Origin: Candidatus Methanofastidiosum methylothiophilum
GTDB lineage: Archaea; Methanobacteriota_B; Thermococci; Methanofastidiosales; Methanofastidiosaceae
DNA length: 60,403 nt
NCBI GenBank assembly: GCA_001587595.1
Contig: LNJB01000002.1
Location: forward strand, 15,419 to 75,821
Direction: 5' to 3'
The notes beneath the pieces are model-generated. The model searched no databases and was not told the DNA's origin. It worked only from the letters and a program-made list of their open reading frames with translations. Position 1 is the first letter of the stretch. Each line of letters opens with the position of its first letter. Of the stretch, positions 52,155-60,403 are shown in pieces. Made by a program: the position numbers and the translations under genes.

Positions 52155-53042
52155 TTAAGATTTTATCAATTGTAATACTGCATTTCTGGTCTTTTCTCTA
52201 TCTGCTCCTGCAACAATAACTACATCATGTCCAAGGTATAATCCATTTGGTATATATTCGATCTCTCCAGGAGAGGTATACCAATCTACTTTTGACATTC
52301 CTCTTTGAACAAGACCTGCAACAATATTATTCGCAACAGGCCCCCCCACCAGTATAACATTGTTATTTTTTGCAACTGCCTCTATCAATATTTGATCATT
52401 TGTTATCAGTTTTTCTGGTTCCCATATATTGATTTTAACATGTTGAAACGCACCAGGTTGCTGTTTTTTGAATATTGCATTAAATCTAACGCTTGCTCCT
52501 GACGTATAAAGTCCAGGAAGATTTCCATTATTGTCCAATAATTCCAAGGAATAATCAGGAGAAATTGTAACATTTCTATTAACTTCTGGATTTAAGATAC
52601 TTAATGGATTTTGATTTTGATCTATGAATATTTTCAAATTATTTGAATCTGTTGTATCGCATCGAAGATTAATTAAGCCTATAGACTGATCATATGCAAA
52701 TTTACCAGTATTTCCTGCATTATCTTTCCAAATTAAATCCATTGAAGAAGGATTTAACGTAATTGATTGCCCATTAAAAGCTTCCATCTGCTTTGATCCT
52801 GATATGGTAACATAAACATAATTTTCGTAATATGCCTCATTTTGAATTTTAGTTATTATTAAATTTCCAGAGATTAAGTCCATAGAAGCTGCATTTTTAC
52901 CGACTACAATTATTGAATGTGGTTGGCCATTGGTAGTATTGACAAAAAAGGATCTTGGGATTTCAGTAGATGCAATTGGGTAAGTAAAAAAAAACTGAAA
53001 TACTAATATTATTGAAAGAATTATTTTAAATTTAGTCGTCAT
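52155..53042 (-). CDS. secreted S-layer-like protein
   Basis: A 295-residue protein with a signal peptide (1-26). The mature start SFFVNTTNGQPHSIIVVGKNAASMDLISG and the end GHDVVIVAGADREKTRNAV recall the N- and C-terminal parts of methanococcal S-layer proteins. VILVGGPVANNIVA lies between. It is far shorter than a full S-layer protein and has no membrane helix at the C terminus. It could be a surface component or a relative. Confidence 0.65.
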   Translation of the reverse strand: MTTKFKIILSIILVFQFFFTYPIASTEIPRSFFVNTTNGQPHSIIVVGKNAASMDLISGNLIITKIQNEAYYENYVYVTISGSKQMEAFNGQSITLNPSSMDLIWKDNAGNTGKFAYDQSIGLINLRCDTTDSNNLKIFIDQNQNPLSILNPEVNRNVTISPDYSLELLDNNGNLPGLYTSGASVRFNAIFKKQQPGAFQHVKINIWEPEKLITNDQILIEAVAKNNNVILVGGPVANNIVAGLVQRGMSKVDWYTSPGEIEYIPNGLYLGHDVVIVAGADREKTRNAVLQLIKS

Positions 53043-53091
53043 AGATTTATTATATCATTTTAATTTTTATATCTTGCTATTAAGATACATA

Positions 53092-54552
53092 TTAATAATA
53101 ATTTTTCAATCCTTCATAAGCCTCATTAATTTCTTTTAAAATACTTTCTTTAATTATTTTTTCTTTTTCATCTTGAGTTGTATCTGGGTGGTAATACTTA
53201 GAAAGATCTTTCCATCTGCGTTTAATTTCTTCTGCAGTAGTATCCATATCTAATTTTAAGACTTTTAGATATGAAATCAAAGATAAAGAATCTTCTTCAG
53301 GAAAATAAGGTATTTCTAATGGATAAACTACGCTAGTTTCATAAAATTCATTGCCTTTATAATTACAAAAGGCTCTAATTTCAAAAATATCTTCACTTTT
53401 AGGTTTAATCGTGACCATATAAGATTTATATTCTAATGGTTTAAGAGAGGGTATGGTATCTTCAATTTTTGAGAGATTTAAATCTCTATTCTTTTCAACT
53501 AAGAAGGATATATCACGGGCTTCCATATCTCCATTATTAATCAAGTAAATATTTATCTCAGAATTTTTTTTTCTCTCCAAAGAGTTTAGGATATAAAATA
53601 TGCATCTAATACTCGGTCGACCTATATCTTCCTCTACCTTGATTTTTAAGGTATCAAGACTCTCAGCTAAACTATTAGCTCGAATTAAGAGTTCTTTTAT
53701 GAATACATTAGAAGAAGAAATAGACCTTTTTCCATAGTTTTCTAAAAATGAAGAGTAGTCTTCGTCTATTAGTAATATATCATGAAAAAGGCCTTCAAAT
53801 ATATCTTTATAAAAATTATAGTTTCTTCCTGAATCTTTTTTTAACAATAAATTCTGGCCAATTTTTTCGTAGTCGAATATGCAATTTGACAATACTTCTT
53901 TTAATGACTTAATTTTATCTTCTACTTTTTTTCTTTCAAAATATAGTAGCTTAATATTCTCTATATATTTTAAAGACTGCTGTTCCATATCAAGCATCTT
54001 TAAAGCATATGAAATATTTTCAAGAGAGGGTATACTTTCAGGATTTTCGTTTAAGCATATCTGTAACAAATTTATTGAATCTTCAATTTGTTTTTTGCCA
54101 TTTTCTATCATTAGCTGTGCCCTCGTATATACAAAGTCAAAATCACCCCATTCTTTCAGAATTGAGATGGCTTCATCAAGTTTACCTATTTTTTGCAATG
54201 CAATTGCAAGATTAATTATAGCATTTTTATTATTTTTCTCTTCATTTAAAACTTTTTTAAAATAATTGGCCGCTTCGGAATATTTCCCTATCTTTGATAG
54301 AGAAATTCCCTTATTATAAAGAGTTTTAGTATCTTCTTGTTTTTTTAGTGCTAAATCATAAAAATTTAAAGCCTCTTCAGGTTTTCCCAGTTTATCAAAT
54401 GATATACCAATGTTAGTAATTACGTCAAAGTCATCAGGAGAAATAGATCTTGCCTTTTCAAAACAATCTATTGCATCTTTATGCTTCCCCATCCTATCTA
54501 ATATTATGCCTTTAGAGTTCCAGTAAGACGAAGACTCAATTAAATTAGACAC
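53092..54552 (-). CDS. TPR-repeat protein with C-terminal J domain
   Basis: A 486-residue protein. Residues 1-170 hold about four to five TPR repeats (AIDCFEKARSISPDDFDVITNIG, ALNFYDLALKKQE and so on). A coiled region follows, then a beta-rich domain. The last 63 residues are a J domain with the HPD motif in SKYYHPDTT at about 455-457. J domains normally stimulate Hsp70; here the domain is at the C terminus, unlike classical DnaJ. Start is GTG, divergent from ftsJ. Confidence 0.88.
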   Translation of the reverse strand: MSNLIESSSYWNSKGIILDRMGKHKDAIDCFEKARSISPDDFDVITNIGISFDKLGKPEEALNFYDLALKKQEDTKTLYNKGISLSKIGKYSEAANYFKKVLNEEKNNKNAIINLAIALQKIGKLDEAISILKEWGDFDFVYTRAQLMIENGKKQIEDSINLLQICLNENPESIPSLENISYALKMLDMEQQSLKYIENIKLLYFERKKVEDKIKSLKEVLSNCIFDYEKIGQNLLLKKDSGRNYNFYKDIFEGLFHDILLIDEDYSSFLENYGKRSISSSNVFIKELLIRANSLAESLDTLKIKVEEDIGRPSIRCIFYILNSLERKKNSEINIYLINNGDMEARDISFLVEKNRDLNLSKIEDTIPSLKPLEYKSYMVTIKPKSEDIFEIRAFCNYKGNEFYETSVVYPLEIPYFPEEDSLSLISYLKVLKLDMDTTAEEIKRRWKDLSKYYHPDTTQDEKEKIIKESILKEINEAYEGLKNYY

Positions 54553-54602
54553 AAGTCTAGAGGAAAATATACATTTAAAAGAGTTTTTATGTATAAGTAG
54601 TT

Positions 54603-55232
54603 ATGTACCAAAAAAAAGATGGCCATTATAGAATGGCAAAGAAAGAGGGGTACAAGTCCAGAGCATCATTTAAATTAATTCAACTTAATAAAAAATTTAA
54701 TCTAATAAAGAAGGGATATTGTGTTTTGGATTTGGGAGCTGCGCCAGGAGGATGGATGCAAATTGCGTCTGCATTAGTTGGAGATAAAGGGCTTGTAGTG
54801 GGTATTGATTTAAAACTAATAAAAGATAAATTTCCTAATTCTTATTTTATTCAAGGAGATATATTTGAAGAGAATATATTTAAAAAAATAAAGGAGATTA
54901 AAGGAGAGTATGATGCAATTATTTCAGATCTTTCTCCAAAGATTTCTGGTATTAGATCTTTAGATCATCAAAAATCTATTGAGCTTAGCTATAGAGTTCT
55001 TGAATTATCATCAATTTTACTTCAATATAAAGGAAATTTATTAATAAAAATATTCCAAGGTGAATTTACAAAAGAGTTAATAGATAATCTAAAAAATGAA
55101 TTTTACTATGTTAAAATATCAAAACCCGAATCATCAAGATCTGCAAGTAGAGAAACATATGTAATATGTAAAGGTTATAAAAAGAGAAAATTAAAAATAG
55201 AAGATACAGAATTAACCGAAGAGAGCGCCTAA
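54603..55232 (+). CDS. rlmE: RrmJ/FtsJ-family 2'-O-ribose methyltransferase
   Basis: A 209-residue enzyme. Motif I is [15 protein letters not shown], and the catalytic KDKE-type residues include K in [10 protein letters not shown] in IISDLSP and K in [10 protein letters not shown]. It methylates U in the 23S rRNA A loop in the bacterial model, or related rRNA in archaea. Its last 21 bases overlap the end of the convergent rpl12 gene. Confidence 0.94.
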   Translation: MYQKKDGHYRMAKKEGYKSRASFKLIQLNKKFNLIKKGYCVLDLGAAPGGWMQIASALVGDKGLVVGIDLKLIKDKFPNSYFIQGDIFEENIFKKIKEIKGEYDAIISDLSPKISGIRSLDHQKSIELSYRVLELSSILLQYKGNLLIKIFQGEFTKELIDNLKNEFYYVKISKPESSRSASRETYVICKGYKKRKLKIEDTELTEESA

Positions 55233-55532
55233 GCCTTCAAGTGCTGATTCGTCTGCTTCTTCTTTCTTTTCTTCCTTCTTTGATTCTGCAGAAGGCTTTT
55301 GATCTGAAGCACCTGTTGCTGGTGCTGCTGCGGGTGCATGTGCAACTGGCATTGAAGCAGAGCTTATAGCTTCCTCAATATCTACACCTTCTAATGAAGA
55401 TACAAGAGCTTTAATTCTGGCCTCATCTACTGCCACTCCCGCGGCCTTTAAAACATTGCTTAAATTTGCTTCAGTTATTTCCTTCTTAGCCTCATGAAGG
55501 ATCATCGCAGCATATACATATTCCATAATCAC
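55212..55532 (-). CDS. rpl12: 50S ribosomal stalk protein P1/L12
   Basis: A 106-residue archaeal P1-type protein. The N terminus [24 protein letters not shown] is the dimerising helix; then an alanine-rich hinge and an acidic end [11 protein letters not shown], shared with L10. It forms the stalk that binds elongation factors. It ends inside the convergent ftsJ gene. Confidence 0.97.
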   Translation of the reverse strand: MIMEYVYAAMILHEAKKEITEANLSNVLKAAGVAVDEARIKALVSSLEGVDIEEAISSASMPVAHAPAAAPATGASDQKPSAESKKEEKKEEADESALEGLGALFG

Positions 55533-55543
55533 ACCTCCATATA

Positions 55544-56554
55544 TTAACCAAATAGGGCCCCTAGACCTTCTAATCCAGCGTCCCCATCTTTATCTTTATT
55601 ATCTTTAGCTTCTTCAATTTTATGCTCGGCTACTTTTTTTTCAGTAGGAGCTGCTGATTGAAATACATTCAACTTATTTTTAAGGTCGTCGTCCAAAGCT
55701 GCACTATTAAGTAATTTAGACAAACTAAGAACTTGAGAAACGCTCTTTGACATTATTGGACCGATTGTTTCTGGAGAAACTATGTTTGCACCAATTGCCA
55801 ATGATTTTGTTTTGATAGCGGCCTGTTGAATCAACAACTTAACACTGTGTTTTGTAAATATTTTTCTATCAAAGGTTAATGCTAAAGCATTTGAGAATGC
55901 CTTGATTATGTTGTTTCTAGTTTCAACATCATCTATGCTGAGTACTTCTCCCTTAAATACTAGTCCTTCTTCAAAAGCAGCTGTTAAATTTGCACCAACT
56001 TCCATTGGTTCAATTTTGAGTTGAGAAAGTATCTCACTAACTTTTTTAGATATTGTTTCTCCGTGTTTAACGAAAACTGTATCTCTTTCAATGGATATAG
56101 ACCCTTTGTCAATTTTAGCTGGAACTCCAAGTGATTGAAGTTCACTTACAAGTGGGCCGGGGGGCAATCCTGTGCTCCCTTGATGGAGAACTATATCTGT
56201 CTTTGCAATATCACCTGGTTTTGCTGGTGCAGGGGATTTTGATTTTAGTAAAAGTCGATATATTTTAAAGGGATTCTCATTAGAAAAAATGAATGCTGCT
56301 CCTGCGCCAATGTAATCTTTAAGGGATTCTTTTTCTGTTTTTTCAAGAGCTATCTTCATTAAATTATTTTTAGACATTCTAAATGTTACTTTACCCCTTA
56401 GATCTTCTCGTATATTCTGTAATTGTTTTGCAGGGATACTTTGGAGATCAACCACTCCCACAACAGGAGATGATTCAATCATATCCCTAAGAGATTTGAC
56501 CTCTTCAGTTTTCCAATCAGCTACACTCCCTTTTACCACTACTCTTCCCTTCAT
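55544..56554 (-). CDS. rpl10: 50S ribosomal protein uL10 (P0)
   Basis: A 336-residue archaeal P0-type protein. It has [17 protein letters not shown] and [14 protein letters not shown], then the extra domain with [18 protein letters not shown], and ends [10 protein letters not shown] like L12. Dimers of L12 attach to its C-terminal helices. Its start overlaps rpl1 by four bases. Confidence 0.97.
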   Translation of the reverse strand: MKGRVVVKGSVADWKTEEVKSLRDMIESSPVVGVVDLQSIPAKQLQNIREDLRGKVTFRMSKNNLMKIALEKTEKESLKDYIGAGAAFIFSNENPFKIYRLLLKSKSPAPAKPGDIAKTDIVLHQGSTGLPPGPLVSELQSLGVPAKIDKGSISIERDTVFVKHGETISKKVSEILSQLKIEPMEVGANLTAAFEEGLVFKGEVLSIDDVETRNNIIKAFSNALALTFDRKIFTKHSVKLLIQQAAIKTKSLAIGANIVSPETIGPIMSKSVSQVLSLSKLLNSAALDDDLKNKLNVFQSAAPTEKKVAEHKIEEAKDNKDKDGDAGLEGLGALFG

Positions 56555-57195
56555 CTAAAGTCCTCCAGTTTTATTGCGGGCCCCATTGTGGTCTTAATAT
56601 AAATAGATTTTATATTATCAAATCCTTTCTCAAGTTTCTTCTCAAAGAATTTGATAACTTCTGAAATATTTTCAGCTAGTACTTCATCATCCATTTTTTC
56701 GGAGCCAACTAAAGTGTGTATTACCGGCTGATTAGTACTTTTTAGTTTAACTGTTTTTTTCAATTTGTTTAACATAGGGTCAAGTGGAGCAGTTGGAGGC
56801 AAAGGTGCAGGTGTTTTCCCTCTTGGCGCAAAAATTGGACCCAGTGATTTTCCAACTAGGGCCATATAATCTGTTTGCGCTATGAAAAAATCATGAGAAT
56901 TTGCAATTTTTTTAGCAAGTTTTTTGTCTTTTGCAAATTTTTCAATATCTTCTTGATCAAATACAGACAAGTTTTCCTTTTTAGCTCTTAAAGCCATATC
57001 ACCAGAGGCAAAGACTCCAATTTTAACATCTTTACCTCTTCCATTTGGTAAAACAAAGTCTTCTTTGATACGATTCTGTGTTTTTTTCATATCTAGTCCT
57101 TGAAGATTTATACCCATCTCCATTGACTGCGTGAAGTTCCTCGGCTTTGAATCTTCCTTTGCCTTCTTCACCGCTCGTATTATGGCATCTTTCAA
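56551..57195 (-). CDS. rpl1: 50S ribosomal protein uL1
   Basis: A 214-residue protein starting MKDAIIRAVKKAKEDSKPRN, with NFTQSMEMGINLQGLD, VLPNGRGKDVKIGVFASGD and IHTLVGSEKMDDE. It binds 23S rRNA and, in methanogens, its own mRNA. The coding region carries a likely autoregulatory hairpin near the start. It lies 12 bases after rpl11. Confidence 0.97.
   Translation of the reverse strand: MKDAIIRAVKKAKEDSKPRNFTQSMEMGINLQGLDMKKTQNRIKEDFVLPNGRGKDVKIGVFASGDMALRAKKENLSVFDQEDIEKFAKDKKLAKKIANSHDFFIAQTDYMALVGKSLGPIFAPRGKTPAPLPPTAPLDPMLNKLKKTVKLKSTNQPVIHTLVGSEKMDDEVLAENISEVIKFFEKKLEKGFDNIKSIYIKTTMGPAIKLEDFR
57129..57174 (-). promoter_or_regulatory. L1 autoregulatory mRNA element inside rpl1
   Basis: Starting 22 bases after the rpl1 ATG, the mRNA has GCGGUGAAGAAGGC (57174 down) and GCCGAGGAACUUCACGC (ending 57129). 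GUGAAG pairs with CUUCAC and AGGC-type strands pair inward, forming the asymmetric loop with GAGGAAC. This matches the known L1 operator of Methanococcus, placed at the same site within rpl1, and mimics the 23S rRNA site. L1 binding would shut off its own operon. Confidence 0.75.
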
Positions 57196-57207
57196 GATGA
57201 TTCCTCC

Positions 57208-57687
57208 TTATTTAATTAAATTATTATATTTTCCTTCTTTTATCTCATTTTGTACTACTCTTGGATCCTTTCCTTCACAAGTAATTCCCATTGAAATACA
57301 TGTTCCAAGTATTTCTTTCACAACTCCCGCAATAGAAGGAGATAATGAAGAAGGTTCCTTCATTTTAGCTATTTTAACAAGCGCATCTATACTTATATCC
57401 CCGACTTTACTTGTAGATGGTGTAGAGGATCCTTTTTCTAATTTAAGGTCTTTTAAGATTAATGCAGATGCAGGTGGAACTCCAACTTCAATTCTAAAGT
57501 TCTTTTTTTCGTCGACAAAAATTTTAACTGGAACTTTCATTCCTTGAAAGTCTTTCGTTTTTTCGTTTATTTCTGCAACGACTTTTCCTACATTAATACC
57601 AAGTGGCCCTAATGCAGGTCCCAGTGGTGGACCCGCTGTAGCCTTTCCTCCATCAACAAGTGAGGTGACAGATCTCTCTTTTCCCAT
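57208..57687 (-). CDS. rpl11: 50S ribosomal protein uL11
   Basis: A 159-residue protein with the N-terminal ATAGPPLGPALGPLGINVGKVV, FKGMKVPVKI-like strand and the C-terminal rRNA-binding part EILGTCISMGITCEGKDPRVV. It binds the GTPase centre of 23S rRNA. It lies between spt5 and rpl1. Confidence 0.97.
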   Translation of the reverse strand: MGKERSVTSLVDGGKATAGPPLGPALGPLGINVGKVVAEINEKTKDFQGMKVPVKIFVDEKKNFRIEVGVPPASALILKDLKLEKGSSTPSTSKVGDISIDALVKIAKMKEPSSLSPSIAGVVKEILGTCISMGITCEGKDPRVVQNEIKEGKYNNLIK

Positions 57688-57697
57688 TATATCACCA

Positions 57698-58156
57698 TTA
57701 GCTCTTTTTCTCTATAATCCTGACATAATCTCCTTTAACAGTAACTGGTATAGGCACCATTGCCTCAAGAAGCTCAACTGTAAGTTCTTCTTTTCCCTTA
57801 TCTACTCTTATAATTTTAGCCTTCTCGCCTTTAAACGGTCCAGCAATTAATTCTACAATGTCACCTTTAGTAAGACCTGTTACTGATGGCTTAGCCTCTA
57901 AGAAATGACTAATTTCATCAAAGGCAATTTTACCTTCAAGAATCCCTCTTACATTTCGAAGGCCTTGAATAGCTTCTTCTACAGCCCCTTTATCACTCGC
58001 CTCAATGAAAACATACCCTTTTAAGGTTTCTGGTGCTAAGACTGCATAAATTTTAAGATTGTTAGTTTTTACTTTTCCCTCTATCATCTTTGCTACATTC
58101 TGTTCTTGATTAACAGCTACCTTTAACGCAAAGATTGGATTTTCGTCGTCATCCAT
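57698..58156 (-). CDS. spt5: transcription elongation factor Spt5 (NusG)
   Basis: A 152-residue protein with NGN domain (FALKVAVNQEQNVAKMIEGK, VRGILEGKI) and a KOW domain (GDIVELIAGPFKGEKAKIIRVD). The ATG at 58156 (MDDDENPIF) is preferred because GGGAGAG lies just upstream; a GTG 15 bases earlier would start with GESI. It binds the polymerase clamp with Spt4. It is the first gene of the stalk operon. Confidence 0.95.
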   Translation of the reverse strand: MDDDENPIFALKVAVNQEQNVAKMIEGKVKTNNLKIYAVLAPETLKGYVFIEASDKGAVEEAIQGLRNVRGILEGKIAFDEISHFLEAKPSVTGLTKGDIVELIAGPFKGEKAKIIRVDKGKEELTVELLEAMVPIPVTVKGDYVRIIEKKS

Positions 58157-58189
58157 TATGCTCTCTCCCACAATAACAACAAAATCAAA

Positions 58190-58200
58190 GGTATTTAAAG
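58190..58200 (-). promoter_or_regulatory. promoter of the spt5-rpl operon
   Basis: CTTTAAATAC on the minus strand lies about 35 bases before the spt5 ATG, with an A/T-rich leader. It fits an archaeal TATA box with a short leader. Confidence 0.5.
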
Positions 58201-58231
58201 ATTTAAAAAGTTTAGCCTTAGTAAAAGGAAT

Positions 58232-58435
58232 TTACGCTCCAATATTTTGGATTATGACTGAAAAGAATTTTATAATATATCCTATTATTCCAATCAGAAC
58301 CATTCCAATTCCCGTAACTTTGGAAGTAAGTGAATATTCCTTTTTTCCAGGCTTCTTAGCAAGTTTTAGTACTCTTGTGTACTCGGAAATCCAACTTCTT
58401 GCTCTTTCTTTTTTCTTTAGATTAGCCTCTGCCAT
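58232..58435 (-). CDS. secE: preprotein translocase subunit SecE (Sec61 gamma)
   Basis: A 67-residue protein with an amphipathic start (ARSWISEYTRVLKLAKKP) and one membrane helix (GIGMVLIGIIGYIIKFFSVII). This is the normal archaeal form. It supports the SecYE channel. It lies 24 bases after ftsZ, the order usual in euryarchaea. Confidence 0.94.
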   Translation of the reverse strand: MAEANLKKKERARSWISEYTRVLKLAKKPGKKEYSLTSKVTGIGMVLIGIIGYIIKFFSVIIQNIGA

Positions 58436-58459
58436 GAGGCTAATTATTAAGAATCCTTT

Positions 58460-59581
58460 TTAAATGTATTCTATCCCGAGATCTATCCCTCTAACTGGTG
58501 TTTCACTCTCGATTAGCATTTCAGTTTCTTTTCTTCCAAATATATATGGTGACTTAACTCCTGAAAGTACTACCATAACTCTGAGTCCGTTTTTAACATC
58601 CTCGTTTATCATTGCACCCCATATAATTTGGGCATCTGGCTCGAGCTCATTTGTTACATGTTCAACAATTTTTTCAGCCTCTTCCAGCTTCATGTTTGAA
58701 CTTCCAGTAATATTTATCAAAGCTCCTTTGGCACCAGTTACATCTACGTCAATAAGAGGACTACTCAAAGCTTCAGTAATAGCTTCTTTAGCTCTATTCT
58801 CTGTATCAGACTCCCCTATCCCGATCATTGCAACGTCACCTTCTTTCATTACAGATCTGACATCTGCGAAATCAACGTTTACAAGTCCTGGCTTAGTAAT
58901 TAATTCAGCAATCCCCCCTACCGCCCTTATCAAAATATCATCTGAAACTTTAAAAGCAGCATTTATTGGTAATCCTGGCGCAATATCTAGCAATTTATCA
59001 TTTGGGATTACTATTACAGTATCTGTAACTTTTCTTAATTTCTCGAGTCCTTTTTCTGCATTTCTTTGTCTTCTTAAGCCTTCAACAGTAAAGGGTAAGG
59101 TAACTACTGCAACTGTAAGCGCTCCAAGTTTTTTTGCTATTTCTGATATCACAGGTGCAGAGCCTGTACCAGTGCCCCCACCGAGCCCACATGTGACAAA
59201 AACCATGTCGCTTCCTTCAAGTACATCTTTAATTACCCTCTCATCTTCTCTTGCAGATTCTTCTCCTACTTTAGGATCATTACCTGCACCTAATCCTCTT
59301 GTTACCTCTTTTCCAATCAAAATCTTTTTGTCAGCTCGGGTGTGCAATAAATCTTGGGCATCGGTATTAACTGCTATTGCTTCAACTCCGATTACTCCAG
59401 TTTCCATTAATCTATCAATTGCATTGGAGCCTGCTCCACCTGTTCCAATTACTTTAATTTTGGCCCTTGATTCTCTGAGTACCCGTTCGAGTTCTTCGTC
59501 TACAGAAGTATAGCGATGATCTTTAATTATTTCTTTTTCTGTTACTGCCCTCTCAATGGCCTCTTCAATAACAGATCTCAT
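58460..59581 (-). CDS. ftsZ: cell division GTPase FtsZ
   Basis: A 373-residue tubulin-like GTPase. The signature [15 protein letters not shown] is present, with [17 protein letters not shown] at the start and [11 protein letters not shown] later (T7 region). It forms the division ring. An N-terminal extension of about 35 residues precedes the core. Its promoter is at 59661-59676. Confidence 0.97.
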   Translation of the reverse strand: MRSVIEEAIERAVTEKEIIKDHRYTSVDEELERVLRESRAKIKVIGTGGAGSNAIDRLMETGVIGVEAIAVNTDAQDLLHTRADKKILIGKEVTRGLGAGNDPKVGEESAREDERVIKDVLEGSDMVFVTCGLGGGTGTGSAPVISEIAKKLGALTVAVVTLPFTVEGLRRQRNAEKGLEKLRKVTDTVIVIPNDKLLDIAPGLPINAAFKVSDDILIRAVGGIAELITKPGLVNVDFADVRSVMKEGDVAMIGIGESDTENRAKEAITEALSSPLIDVDVTGAKGALINITGSSNMKLEEAEKIVEHVTNELEPDAQIIWGAMINEDVKNGLRVMVVLSGVKSPYIFGRKETEMLIESETPVRGIDLGIEYI

Positions 59582-59660
59582 TTAACTCCCCCTCATAATT
59601 AAATATAGCTACTTATTATTGGTAATATAAAACTTCTATTTGTAATCTATGTATGTTAAT

Positions 59661-59676
59661 AGTATATAAAGCTTTT
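59661..59676 (-). promoter_or_regulatory. promoter of ftsZ
   Basis: On the minus strand CAAAAGCTTTATATACTATTAA is a strong TFB/TATA match (only the core AAAAGCTTTATATACT is within these coordinates), about 80 bases before the ATG. It closely matches the promoter of the giant surface protein. Confidence 0.6.
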
Positions 59677-59719
59677 GCTTAATAATACTAGTTATAATGC
59701 TTCTCTTTAGTGGTAATCT

Positions 59720-60403
59720 CTATTCTTTTACAATATCACTTGCTTTAACAAATGGTATATCCCTATTTGTAAGCTTGTCTTTTAAATCTGACCGTTCTTT
59801 AATACCTTTCCAATCTAAAATAATTAAATCAATATCTGTACTTTTTAATAATAATTCAGAAAGTATTGACTCATTAACTGGAGTATTATATTTTGCAATT
59901 ACATGACCTATAGCGATATCTGTATTTATCATTATTTCAGTAAATTTTGGACAGTAATGTCCCCCTCCAATACCTGCGGCAACTCTAAAAGGAGTTTTAT
60001 TTTGATCGTATGAAAGTGAATTATAAATTGCTGAAGCAATTACCTCTCCTGCTTCTTTTATTCCCCAATATGTTTTGTCACTTCCAATCTCAATAAAGGT
60101 AGTAGGAAGTCCAGTTAAGGGCCCATGATGTGTAGCTTCAAGTGAAACTTCAAATGAAATGTCAATATTTTTTGACAATTTCAATATCTCATTTAACACT
60201 ATTTTTTGGAATATCGGATTAGAAGGGGATACTTGGCCATCTACACCACCATATTCAGCCTTTCCAAAATTCCCAGGCGTATGACAAGTCAAAGTAGGAA
60301 TTTTGGCCACGGACTTATGTCTTGATGCAAAAAAAATAGAATCAATATATCCGAGACCATATTCATTTATTTCTTCTTGAATTATTTTTTCAGGAAAATC
60401 TGT
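59720..60403 (-). CDS. dtdA: D-aminoacyl-tRNA deacylase, archaeal type (partial)
   Basis: At least 227 residues of the DTD2/GEK1 family; the frame runs past the window edge, and the residues upstream of the internal GTG (FFASRHKSVAK) fit the family, so that GTG is not the true start. Motifs: LTCHTPGNFG, LEATHHGPLTGLPTTFIEIGSD and GIGGGHYCPKFTEI. The enzyme removes D-amino acids from tRNA. It lies upstream of ftsZ with 138 bases between. Confidence 0.92.
   Translation of the reverse strand, partial: TDFPEKIIQEEINEYGLGYIDSIFFASRHKSVAKIPTLTCHTPGNFGKAEYGGVDGQVSPSNPIFQKIVLNEILKLSKNIDISFEVSLEATHHGPLTGLPTTFIEIGSDKTYWGIKEAGEVIASAIYNSLSYDQNKTPFRVAAGIGGGHYCPKFTEIMINTDIAIGHVIAKYNTPVNESILSELLLKSTDIDLIILDWKGIKERSDLKDKLTNRDIPFVKASDIVKE

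Noticed and set aside
58464-59513. 349-codon plus-strand frame
   Set aside because: It is antisense to ftsZ over its whole length, is serine/proline-rich as shadows of such genes are, and has no ribosome-binding site.

Overview
The window is chromosomal DNA of a low-GC euryarchaeal methanogen. Methyl-coenzyme M reductase (mcrA, mcrG, mcrD, mcrB) and its activation ATPase (atwA) are present, together with archaeal ribosomal, RNA polymerase, PCNA, MinD, FtsZ and geranylgeranylglyceryl-phosphate synthase genes. RpoB is one undivided 1104-residue chain, whereas the classical class I and II methanogens split it. The mcr operon is B-D-G-A with no mcrC. An eL13 ribosomal protein is present. Together these point to a deep methanogen lineage such as Methanofastidiosa (WSA2/Arc I), but that placement is inference from gene content, not from a tree.

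Layout. 1-1964: host genes (AzlCD amino-acid exporter, a small secreted protein, a GNAT acetyltransferase, a rhodanese). 1971-14768: a 12.7 kb integrated element in a tRNA-Ser(UGA) gene, bounded by a 58-bp direct repeat that covers the tRNA 3' part from the anticodon loop onward. 14847-15726: two host genes. 15901-29132: a long leftward operon, rpoH-rpoB-rpoA1-rpoA2-rpl30e-nusA-rps12-rps7-fusA-tuf-rps10, preceded by tRNA-Lys and tRNA-Asp. 29591-31634: eL13, TFS and an MFS transporter. 31728-39046: mcrBDGA, a two-gene CHR (chromate-type) transporter and atwA. 39196-47074: a tRNA G10 methyltransferase, PCNA, a 1643-residue membrane-anchored surface protein, a small membrane protein and MinD. 47199-49058: a short archaeosortase, a GT4 glycosyltransferase and the RNase P RNA. 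49057-54552: lipid synthesis (GGGP synthase), PRC-barrel, ornithine carbamoyltransferase, a PUA protein, a YkgJ-type protein, an S-layer-like protein and a TPR/J-domain protein. 54603-60403: FtsJ, the stalk operon (spt5-rpl11-rpl1-rpl10-rpl12), secE, ftsZ and a partial D-aminoacyl-tRNA deacylase.

The most interesting region is the integrated element. It has two related tyrosine recombinases and a divergent regulatory region with repeated GTTATAACATA words. It also has a primase-polymerase/SF3 helicase beside an iteron- and palindrome-rich probable origin, a protein resembling terminase small subunits, and a tail tape-measure protein. I see no large terminase, portal, protease or capsid gene. 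This gene set and size recall phage satellites (PICI or P4-like). The working hypothesis is an archaeal satellite of a tailed virus; a decayed provirus is the main alternative. About nine of its genes are very short and were found by reading the sequence for ribosome-binding sites and 1-4 base start/stop overlaps.

Other points of note: an RNA hairpin inside the start of rpl1 that matches the known archaeal L1 autoregulatory operator; isoleucine in McrA where many methanogens carry the S-methylated cysteine; an archaeosortase with no visible substrate here; and near-identical promoter cores upstream of ftsZ and the giant surface protein. Ribosome-binding sites of the AGGTGATC/GGAGG type are common and were used to choose several starts. 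All family names come from recognised motifs; no database search was run.
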